A program made the translations under genes and the position numbers. A model generated the notes under the pieces. The model was given only the letters and a program-made list of their open reading frames with translations. It had not been told where the DNA came from and searched no databases. This document shows, in pieces, positions 50,377 to 59,784 of a stretch of 64,000 nucleotides of DNA. Origin of the DNA: Pyrenopolyporus hunteri (Eukaryota > Ascomycota > Sordariomycetes > Xylariales > Hypoxylaceae). Location: NCBI GenBank assembly GCA_902806595.1, contig CADCXC010000038.1, positions 496,001-560,000 of the forward strand, in the 5' to 3' direction. Each line of letters starts with the position of its first letter. Position 1 is the stretch's first letter.

Positions 50377-53109
50377 TTAGAGCTGCCTGTACAGTCGCAA
50401 GTCCGGCTCTCGATCCCCGCTGCCGTAACGTCTCTCTTCAAATTGCCAATAGAGTAAGAGTATCGCTGCGATAACCAGGATAAAAACGAGGGAGACAATC
50501 TGGCCGTGGGAGTCAATCAACTGGCCGAGCTGCCTGACTTTAGCCTTCAGCAATGTACAGTTAGATCGCGGGTTTAGCCACGTATGGGGCCTCCCGATTT
50601 TATAGTAATCGTCGTTTCTGGCACATTTTCGCCTGAATTCGTCTAACGTGCGAACCACCGCGCCGCAAGGGTGCCTTTCTTTTGGGTTTACCACTAGCAT
50701 ATACGTGTCGATGAGATCCAGGAAGTCATGTATGAATTGGGAGCAACGGGGCTCCCGACGGAGGCGCATGATCCACTAGAAACGCGTTAGCCTAGTAGTC
50801 TCTTCGTATAATTTACACTCGACTCCCTGGTAAAATGAAGAGAGAAAAAGGGGGGGGGAGTGAGGATGGCGAAGTAGATGGGGAAAGAGAGCGCCGGTTA
50901 CCTCCGAAACCCTCGGCTTCACGATGTGAAATCTTTGCCCGGTGAAAAGCCGGGTTTTGGCAATGAAGAACTTGTCCTCAGGCTCGAGACCTTCGATCAG
51001 TTGTTTGGGCTCATCTGCTTGACGGGCCAGGGGAAAGTGCTCAGAAACGGCGTCACAGCCCCGGAGATACCATGTGACTAAATCTAGGTACAAACATCCC
51101 AAGGCCCAGATATCGATTGCCGCAGACCCTTGCTTCCCCTCGAGTTCTGACTCAGGCGCTCGGTACGCGTTGCCCCTAACCAATATATCATTCCCTGCCA
51201 TCGTCATGTACCGATGGAATTTAACTGTGCCAAAATCTGATAACTGCAAGTATCCCGGACCCGATGAATGGGCCCCCTGAGACGTGTGCCGTACGTCGGC
51301 TACGTTGTCTACCAGATAGCTAGGAAGCCTTTGAAACCATAGGATATTCGCCGGCTTGATATCGCCATGTATGCCATGGTTGCGGTGCTGTTCAAGCGGG
51401 AGCAGAAGCTCCTCGGATGGCGGCGTGTATCTGTACAGATGAATCTTTTGCAATGCTTGCGCAACGCCCCAGCACTCTTGCACGAGCCACGATGCGGGAA
51501 TTTCTTCCGGCGACTGTATGCTTTTCCAGAGGTTGGAAAGGTTCCCATCCGCTGCCGGGAAGAGAAGATGGTATTTGCCGCTGATCTCGTAGGTCGCCAC
51601 TTGAATAGTGACCGTTAGCGATTGTCTCATCAGCCTATAAACCGACGCACCGGTTTAAGATAATTCCGGGGCTACAGTAACACTCAACGACTTTGAATTA
51701 TTACGTAGGCAGTACTTACATAACTTGACTATGTATCGTTCGTTCTTTTGGCAGAACCGCTTCAAGGCTTGGACTTCCTCCTCGAAATTTTTTCTCCTCT
51801 CCTTTTGCGTACTTGGATCATCGTTATTATCCCACTCCCAGGTGATCTCTTTTACGGCGAAATCGGCTCCTGCATTGTCCTTCCAAGATGTCAGTAAGGT
51901 TCCATTCCCTGACTTTCTTTTATAAAAGGGGGTATACGGTGAAGAAGGCGGATCCTTACCGCGTGAGTTTGAAAATTATGATGGGCTGGATGAATCTTCA
52001 CCCGTCGAACTGTGGAAAAGAAGCCCTGGTTCAGGAACGCAGGGTTCCCTCGATCGTCCGTTCCGGATTTGACGAAGGGGAGGACATCACGCGTGCTTAG
52101 CGAGTATAAGTGAACCTTCTCGGTCAGATGATCGGCTCTGGCAAAAAAGGGGGCGCATATAATCCACTGCTGAGACTGGAAAAAGGCTATATCTCCACGC
52201 GTCCATTTCCGAGCCGTTTGCAGTAGATAACCTGGTCCGGGAACGTCTTTCTGGAGCCGCGAAACAAGAAAGGTGCCTTGCGCAGTATTGAGTTCCTTGA
52301 GCGGCAGGTCCCAATCTCTTATGTTTTCGTTGAAGAAGTCAGAGATGCACTCAACTTTTCCTATGAGGGCCAGGACGGCGAATATCTTCTGATACGAGGT
52401 GTACTGTGTCCTACCGTCCCCTTCAATTTCCTGTTTCTGGAAAATAGATTGTGCGGATATCGCCTTGTCAATATAGCCGCACTTGTCGAGCTCAGCCTGG
52501 ACGGCCTTCAGAGTCACAATGGCCTCCAACTTGTCCAGCGGGAGAAATTGCTTATCGTCAGCGGAGTCCTCGAAGGCATCTCGTAGCTGTTTCGCCATAT
52601 CGACGGTGGCACCAGTCAATAGGTCCGTCGTGTCTGATACGCTGTTTTCCGACCAAGCGCCAGTCCCCGCGACGGTACGCTCCGGTGGCTCAAGCAATTC
52701 CGAAGATTCGGCGAATGTTTCTGGTCTTTTATGTCTAAGTCTTTCGCTGTTCCCTCTATCACCAATGGTACTTGGGCCTGATTGCTGGGCTCCCGATATG
52801 ACGGAGCGCGTAAGTGGATTGTTCTCATCGTCGCTTGGAGGATCAATGCTGATACCAAGCAGACTCACATGAATTCTATCCGAATGGCTCCGTCCCTGTT
52901 GGTCGATCTAATTAGTATTCCCTGATTAGTCCACCTACCTACATAGCAAGGCATATGCGACTAGTGAGGACTTACGAACTCCTGAATTGCACGTGGATCG
53001 ACAGCAGCCTAGAAAGCCACGAATTAGAGAGACTTCGTATAAATGAATAGGGAGTGAAGAGTACGTCTTGCTGTTGTCCGTGACCATTGTGGCTCGATTG
53101 GCCCTCCAT
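50377..53109 (-). CDS. Kinase-like protein with C-terminal membrane anchor
   Basis: Six exons: 53109-53065, 53008-52976, 52907-51960, 51879-51720, 51599-50902 and 50775-50377, giving 760 residues in phase throughout. Residues 1-340 form a fungal-specific N-terminal region without known motifs. The kinase-like domain follows: FAVKEI with Lys352, the catalytic loop HGDIKPANILWF (HGD instead of HRD, Asp475), DFG at Asp517 and YRAPE at 542-545, then the subdomain IX motif AIDIWALGCLYLD. The key Lys and both Asp are kept, so activity is plausible despite the HGD change. A single hydrophobic segment near residues 720-737 (IVSLVFILVIAAILLLYW) followed by a short charged tail suggests a tail-anchored protein, with the kinase domain in the cytosol. 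Related fungal kinases are often found in variable accessory regions. The substrate is unknown. Confidence 0.85.
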
Positions 53110-53406
53110 ACTTGGCTTCGTACGATCTATCGCCTGGTCACAGTCCGCAAGAAGCCCAAGGCGTCCTTACAGGACCAGAGAATATCTCTTCTTTTATTCC
53201 ATACGCCTCCTATGGGAGAATTACAGCGTTGCGCTTAGACCTACCGGCCTACAAGCCACCGGGAACAATAATAAGCAAGGCTTTGCGTCTCCGCCGCAAA
53301 TCTTTACCGCTCATTCTAGAGCGGAGATATCCGCACCAGCCAGCCACAAACTCTTAGTATTGTTTGCAGAGCACCGCATTCTGACATGCGACGTTGACAT
53401 ACATGA

Positions 53407-53889
53407 GGCACTACAACTACGCCCCCCCCCTTCCCCCCCTCCCTTTCGGCAAGGGTGGGACCCAATCGGGCGGCCCCCCTCAAATGTGAGGAGGGCGCAG
53501 TTCTTAGGACTGAGGGGACCGTCAGACTACATTATGACCGAAGACACCCCATTACCCGCGGCGGTATGGCTGCTACTTTAACCCGTCGTCCGTAATCTTT
53601 CTAATATTCTCAGAATCAATTGCGCATACTACTCGAGCCCGTGAAATCACAAAAAGCATAATGGAGCATCTTTTTGCCATCTCGACAAGGAAAGTAGATC
53701 CAGCCCGACTCTCCGGCGCATTGAGGAATATATTCGGTCGGGGCGGCTACCGCATTGAAATGAGACATAGCACCTACAGGGTATACGCGATATGTCGATT
53801 GACAGAGGTACGATGCCAATTATCTATGATCTTACCGATACTGACCCCCTTAGAACGACTTCATCCGGCTCAGGATGGAAATCTTCTAA
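53407..53889 (+). CDS. Small fungal protein, 5' end unresolved
   Basis: Exons 53614-53807 and 53854-53889 are well defined: a 46-nt intron with CTGAC branch site joins RLTE to NDFIRLRMEIF and a stop. Upstream, an exon ending at 53563 (phase 1, gtatgg donor, acceptor ctcag at 53613) adds TVRLHYDRRHPITRG. It is open from 53407 without an ATG. An ATG at 53403 (MRHYNYAPP...) lies in the neighbouring frame just before C9 and C7 homopolymers, so a one-base length error or polymorphism there would link them. The core (KVDPARLSGALRNIFG) resembles the KSKLKDALREL segment of the degenerate gene at 49854, and the two flank the kinase gene. Function unknown. Confidence 0.5.
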
Positions 53890-55996
53890 CTCGCCCATTC
53901 TGGTGCTGTTTGATCATACGAAGAAACTACGACCCCATGAGCCCAAGCCTCTTGGAAGAAGAAGCAGTAGTTGAGTTGGAGTGGTCATAAATGGTTTTAA
54001 TAGATTTCATTCTTTCTGTATATCAATTATCGGAGTCTCAAGATATCCTCTACTGAGTAAGGATCTACGTTTAGACGGGTATTGGAAAAAAAAGCAAAGG
54101 ACACTACTTTCAAGCTGGGCTTATCTACGTTATTTTCAGGAGAAGACCATCGTTCGAGAAGAGGCAGGTTCAATTCCGTTCGTTGATTCGATCGTTCGAA
54201 CGCGCTCCTTTTCAGACCTTACTCAAATAACCTAATGAGAACTCTGTTTAGATGTGTTCCGATGTGAATTGTGACTAGAGCAGTTGAAGAGATGTAGGTA
54301 TCTTATAAAGCATTCGAGAAGTGAGTATTCACAGGTAACTTATATAACATTATTCTACGATACTTAGGTAAGTTGAAATCGGCGCTTTTCTTCCCCCTTC
54401 GCTCCCAAATCATTGGGATTTCAAGAGGGAATTGACACTACCAAGCGCGAAAGTTTGCTTGGAATATATATACCTATACCTATACCTATATATATAGAGA
54501 GAGAGAGAGAGGAAAACCGAGTCAGTCAACTCCCCATAAATCTCAAATCATAGAATGACTCAGAGATTTAGAGGTAGAATCAACAGGACTTCTTATTCGA
54601 TTTGTGGAAGATTGGAGGACATCTGCCCACCTTGACTCATGCAAACCACGAGCCTCGCTACATGTCCCTAATATCATAAGATGCGCCCTATTATCATGTT
54701 GTCAACGTGAGACGTATTTCTCCCTGTATTTTCTCACTTGGTAAGTACCTACGTATTATACCCGAACCTGGGCCTAAATAGTTTGGATAGCTCGTGTAAG
54801 AACGAAGTTGTTCCCCCCACGCGATAGTTGGGCTCGTGACACTTATTACCTATGACGCCTATCACACAAACGGAGAAACCCACCCACTCGATCAGTAGAG
54901 GAGTGCAAACGCTAGATTTACGATAACAAGCCTAACTCTACCTGATACGTTAAACCTAGTGTCTCGATGAAGGTCAGGTGTTGTCTACCTCTGCCATCCC
55001 CCCTGCTCCTCTCCTAATACCCCGCCCCCTATCTTTCTGTTGCGTTATGGACATATGAAGCATGTGTCCCTTTGCCCTCATTCACCCTGTATGCCTAGAG
55101 GTATGGCCTAGACAGCTGGTTAGCCCGTGCAACAATGCGGTTGTTTTGCCGATTATGTGGTTGACCACGGAACACTTTATTTGTCCCGCACCAGGCGCAT
55201 TGATCCACTTTACTCCCTATTACCAGCGCAGTATGAGGCACGAGGCCACTACACAAGGCGAAGATTCCAATGCGTCTGGCCGTTTCGCACATTTCTCTAC
55301 TTAGAAAGGCCTGTGGGCCGAAGTAATGCCCACCACTCAAGCAAAAGCTCTGCCGAAAAGTATATAGACACATTACTGCTTTGAATTTTCGTCGAGAGTT
55401 GCAAAGCCGTAATTACCTAGGTAGGTATTGCAGACGTCCGCATAGATGTTCGGTCTACTACGGGGAATTCTCTTACTAAACAGGAATAGGTTAGATGAGT
55501 TTAATATACCGTCCTATCCTATATCCGCGATATTGTATTTCTGACATAAATACGAACCTTATGACTCATTTCTTTATTTGCTCATCGTACAATAGTATTA
55601 GATTTGTCGGGATGAATACTATTGTTTGTCCACATCCCGTCCGTACAACGAGGTCTTACGCCTAGTTAGTCCTACAGGTTCATGCAACAGGGTGTTTATA
55701 ACACGATGGAACTATCGAAATGGATCAAAATGATCTAAGGCATGAAATCATTAATACCATACGTGCTAAGGCCTCAGAGGGTGTGCATTTAGGGGCCCCC
55801 TTTTTATCCTAGAGTGAAAGGTGCTTAGATCCGTTAAGTCTGTGTTATTGATTTAATCATCTGTTAAAAAATAGAGGTGTTTCCTTGTAGGAAAAGAAAA
55901 GGTAAATAGAAGAAAACAATAGACAACCTTAAGAATAAATCCGAAGAAGCAGGAGCTAGTATAGGAACGGTTTTGTGTGCGCCGTAGTAGACAGAA
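53890..55996. other. 2.1-kb intergenic region
   Basis: No supported gene. It holds a TATACC/GA microsatellite at 54464-54512 and a TAGG palindrome at 55414-55428. Small ORFs on both strands near 55060-55384 overlap and show no domain. Confidence 0.45.
54464..54512 (+). repeat. TATACC / GA compound microsatellite
   Basis: Alternating TA units and TATACC repeats run directly into a GA dinucleotide tract. Confidence 0.85.
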
Positions 55997-57655
55997 TCAA
56001 TCCCGACCCATATCTTCTCCCCAAACTCCGTGAAACCCGTAACCCATCACGATAGGCATCTTAGCCCTTCCCATCTCCTCCATCGTAGTAGCGTTGACGA
56101 CGACTAGAGAGCTCTTTCTCACGGCCGAGTCCAGGGCGACAAAGAGCAGCACGCCGTCGTCCTCGGCCTCGGCGTCCGGGGCTGGTACGAAGATCGGTTC
56201 CGATGGGACCTGCTCGGTAGCTGGTGACCAAATCTTCCACTCCCGATTCACCGTGTCCATCTTGATCAGGGAGTCTATGAAGTACCCCGTCTTCTCGACA
56301 TGAACACCCCACGCGTACCGGTACGGCTTCCCTGCGTAAGCTTCGTTGATCCTCGGGAGCTCGAAGTTGGCTTCGGCGTAGGGGAGCGTGAACACCACCT
56401 CGGCCCGATACGTCTCCGCCGGCGCACTCTTGTTAGCAGATGGCGAGCACTTGCGATGGGCGGGCAGCCGGTAACGGGTGAATGTCCCCGGCGCGTCGTT
56501 CTTCGACGAAGCAGTCGCCTTGTTTCCAAGATTGAGCCTTAGGTTCGTGAGATTTGCCGCCGTCAAGAAGTCCAGGTTGTCCATGCGCGGCAGGTCGATG
56601 TTGATAGCTCCCGACTCATCTTCGAAGCTGTTGACCTGGTGGAACGCGAAGAAAGCGTCGTCCGAGATGTACTTGGAGACAAGACCACCGGATTTGGAAA
56701 CCACGTAGAAGAGCGATTTGCGCTCGGGGTCCCAAGGCCCAATTCTGGATAGAAGGTTCTTGCCATCCTGCGTAAAATCGGCTTGCCAGACAATCAGGAT
56801 GAGATAGTTCTCCGTACTGAATAAGGAGTGTATGTAGGCGGGTGGAGCGTCAGTAATGGTGGCGAGGATGTTGACTTCTCCTGATGAGTCTACGCCGAAG
56901 ATTTGATATGCGGGAGGGCGAGCTGACATGTCGAGCAAATAGTTGTATATCGTCCCGTCGGAACCATGTGCCGGATGAGCTGCTAATCGGCCGCTATCTC
57001 CGTAAAGTGCTCCCCCTAGAGCTGAGTCGGCGGCACTGTAAGTGAACAGTTCGATGGGCTCAAGGGTAACCGGATCGATCTGCTGTAGCGGATTTCCCTC
57101 AGTTGTCATGACTAGAGTTTCGAAGGGGCCGCCTTCGCTGGTTGTATTACGCCCAAGGCCCGGATAGTTAGGTATCCAGGCGACAGCAACATTATTCGTA
57201 CTCTTATCGCCTTTCGCATTGTTATGGTCTCTGTAGTTAGTCTCGAGGGCGCCGAAGATGATCTTGCAGGGGTCGACGCCGAACGCCCCGCCTGGGTAGA
57301 GTCCCGTCTCGCGAACAAAGTCCATCAACTCGTCGGACGCGTTGCGGCTCCGGTAGGTAACCTTTCCATCGGCGATCTCGAAGCGATGATTACGGCTAAA
57401 CCCGTCGAACCAGTGCTCGGCGGTGAAGTTGCCAACATCCCAGGTGCCGGCGGCGCCACGATACAGCGATCCCGTCAGCCAAGCGGGGATAGTACCCTCA
57501 ATGTCGAGTTCGGTAGGTTGTTCGATTTCTGGAGTGGCATATAAGCCCCATGTCAACGGATTGGAGTCAGGAGGAGGGAAGCCGTTAGGTTCGGCCTGTG
57601 ATGCAACCAGCTGACCGGCGGCGAGAGCGAGCATAATACGCTTCTTAGAATACAT
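55997..57655 (-). CDS. Carotenoid/stilbene cleavage oxygenase (RPE65 family), probably secreted
   Basis: A single-exon frame of 552 residues from the ATG at 57655; an in-frame TTG upstream is not used. The N-terminus MYSKKRIMLALAAGQLVASQAEP has a basic start, hydrophobic core and Ala-x-Ala-like region of a signal peptide. The family's four iron-binding histidines are seen in LAAHPAHG, YIHSLF, AFFAFHQVN and GFHGVWG. The GSLYRGAAG and HWFDGFSRNHRF landmarks of the seven-bladed propeller are near the start. The enzyme cleaves a conjugated double bond with O2. Candidate substrates are apocarotenoids or stilbene-type phenolics (as with lignostilbene and resveratrol oxygenases); the signal peptide favours an extracellular or ER role on plant phenolics, which is inference. 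No carotenoid biosynthesis gene is in the window. Confidence 0.9.
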   Translation of the reverse strand: MYSKKRIMLALAAGQLVASQAEPNGFPPPDSNPLTWGLYATPEIEQPTELDIEGTIPAWLTGSLYRGAAGTWDVGNFTAEHWFDGFSRNHRFEIADGKVTYRSRNASDELMDFVRETGLYPGGAFGVDPCKIIFGALETNYRDHNNAKGDKSTNNVAVAWIPNYPGLGRNTTSEGGPFETLVMTTEGNPLQQIDPVTLEPIELFTYSAADSALGGALYGDSGRLAAHPAHGSDGTIYNYLLDMSARPPAYQIFGVDSSGEVNILATITDAPPAYIHSLFSTENYLILIVWQADFTQDGKNLLSRIGPWDPERKSLFYVVSKSGGLVSKYISDDAFFAFHQVNSFEDESGAINIDLPRMDNLDFLTAANLTNLRLNLGNKATASSKNDAPGTFTRYRLPAHRKCSPSANKSAPAETYRAEVVFTLPYAEANFELPRINEAYAGKPYRYAWGVHVEKTGYFIDSLIKMDTVNREWKIWSPATEQVPSEPIFVPAPDAEAEDDGVLLFVALDSAVRKSSLVVVNATTMEEMGRAKMPIVMGYGFHGVWGEDMGRD

Positions 57656-59784
57656 GACGATGCCTAGGTAAACTTTCAAAATAGTAGTTTCTCTGCGGTA
57701 CGGCTTCTAAGCACTCAAGTTTCACATCATATCACAGACACGAGTCCTTAAATATGGCAATTCTCTTATTGTCTGAAATAAAACACTATATCGGCAGTGC
57801 CTGCCTTCCCCTTCTCCCACCCAAACCTAACGAAACTTGGCGGATGAAAGAGAAAGATAATGCGAGTCCACGGGAGATGACATGCTCCGCAACAACGTGG
57901 TTCTTAGTAGGAAATCACATAGAATGTTGAGCCGTACTGAAGCTGGAGTGAAGACTGGATACCCGCTATTCGGGGACGGCCACTCTGCTCAACCGACTAG
58001 GCTTACGCAGCCTCGGCTTTGGGACCTGTGCGAATTCGAAAAAGAAGGATAGATCCAGGCGAATGCGAGTCCCCAGAGCAGCGCGGTATCCATATAGCTG
58101 GTTCCCTGCCTTGGCTGAATCCTGAAGTAAAATAAAAATTTGTCAGTACACGCAGCTACGTTTCCTACCAACCAAGCTGCCAAGACCAACAGCCCCCCAA
58201 CCTGGGGGTCCTGATAGAAAAAAGGGGCTGTGCCCTATGATAATCGCGACCCCTGTGAATCATACGTACAGATTGCGATGGTAATGCGAATCCGAGAATA
58301 CATATCGAAAAGGTTGCGGGTTGTGATTCATCCGATTGGCTGGCCGGTGATATCAACCCCCTTATGTAGAATATGTCTTACACGGTGTGTATGTAGAGAG
58401 GGCTTATACGAGTCACTTATGTGCGTCATTTCCCCGAAGGCAAGCAGATCTTTTACCGGCTCGGAAAGGAGAGGGGTGTGGGTAGAAACTTACCCGCTGC
58501 CGTATATAGGCAGGCAGGTAGGCAGTATTTAACCTACTGCTTCACAAGGCTCTGCACCTCTTCTATCTCGCTCATTGTTGCGTTATTGCCTCATACGCCG
58601 AACAGTGAGCCACGACTTGACGTTTCCGACTCCTAGAGGAGCCGCATGAGGGATCGAGATCTCGCGTAAGCAACCCCATACAGGGTTTGTATCTAATTAT
58701 GAAACCATTGTGGAAATCGTGGCGACAACGCCGCTCTCTTCACCATGGAGAACCGATAGATCGTAAATCTCAGAAAGGAGATGGAGAGGAGTGTCTTTAT
58801 ACAAACCCAAGTTATCTAAGGCAAAATACAAAGATCCGAGATTACATAGCCAGATCATATCTAATCGGCACGTGACAGGATCGAAGGAACTGTACGTATA
58901 CATAGGTACTTAGGTAAACGGGGCCGGGAAGCTATCCCGCACCTCGCTGTCGGTTGCCTAGCACCGTGACAAACAAAGTACTGGCCACCGTACCAAAGCA
59001 TATATAGCATAATAAACCGCAAGCAGGTAATAATGAGCGTAGCTCAGACGACCATCTGGTTGAGTGGTAAGAGCCGTGATTTAAAAAAGAAGCCGATTTG
59101 TTTCGATCACGGTTCGAGCCTAACTTTTTATTTTTTCTTTTTTTTTCTCAAGTATTATTTTTACCTCATGAAAGTTTTCGCTACACTGCATAGACCGAGG
59201 TGTTACATGTACGCCTTAGTTATAATGGCGGGGATTGCGTACGGTGGAATGGAATGCTTAAAACGAATGGCGATTGAGCGGCTTTTGGGGGCTTGAAGAG
59301 AATAATCAACAGTAGTTCTAGAGTCAACCGCCTCCGCCCCCTTCACCTATGGGCGAGCGAGTTTTGATAATGAATTAGGTAGATAGCCCACGAGACGTGG
59401 TAGGTAGGTTTATCATGAAATATCGTTTTTTGCACATTTAAGCAAGTAATTATAGGTACAGCTACAGACTGAGCCTGCTGTTGGCGGGCGGTCTTCCAAC
59501 CCGGTCGTGTTAATTAAATATACACCTTTACTTCCGGCCTCTCCAATGTGCTCATCGCGGGAAGGGAGAAAGCCTCTTCATGACAAGCCCCCCTCGGAAA
59601 CCCTGACCGCTTGTCCAATTTTATCTTCCGCATGTAAGACATGCTTATGCAATCCGAGAACGCCTTCATATACCTATGCGAAGTGTCCGCCATAATGTAC
59701 CTCTCCCCATTAGAATCCGCGATGCAATGCGCAACATAGAAAAAAGAAGCTCAAAGCTTTTAAGAAAAGGAAAAAAGAAACCGA
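57656..59784. other. 2.1-kb intergenic region
   Basis: No supported protein gene. Two overlapping minus-strand frames at 57989-58356 contain hydrophobic residues but no start, splice pattern or family I can defend. A tRNA-like element sits at about 59030-59155. Confidence 0.45.
59030..59155 (+). ncRNA. tRNA-like Pol III unit, degenerate
   Basis: A tRNA-like 5' part (TAGCTCAG at 59040-59047) is followed by GTGGTAAGAGC, which resembles an A box. The B-box-like sequence GGTTCGAGCCT occurs at 59113-59123, and a T-rich run with several TTTT stretches, a possible Pol III terminator, follows at 59124-59150. Between the boxes a 7-bp hairpin is possible (CCGTGAT with ATCACGG). An intact cloverleaf cannot be built: the T-stem does not pair beyond two bases and the D-loop appears expanded by about 17 nt. 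It is most likely a tRNA pseudogene or a SINE head. Confidence 0.3.

Noticed and set aside
54160..54185. B-box-like GGTTCAATTCC suggesting a tRNA
   Set aside because: No pairing T-stem, no A box at the right distance and no terminator.
57989..58356. Hydrophobic minus-strand frames resembling a small membrane protein
   Set aside because: No defensible start or splice model, and I could not match a family.
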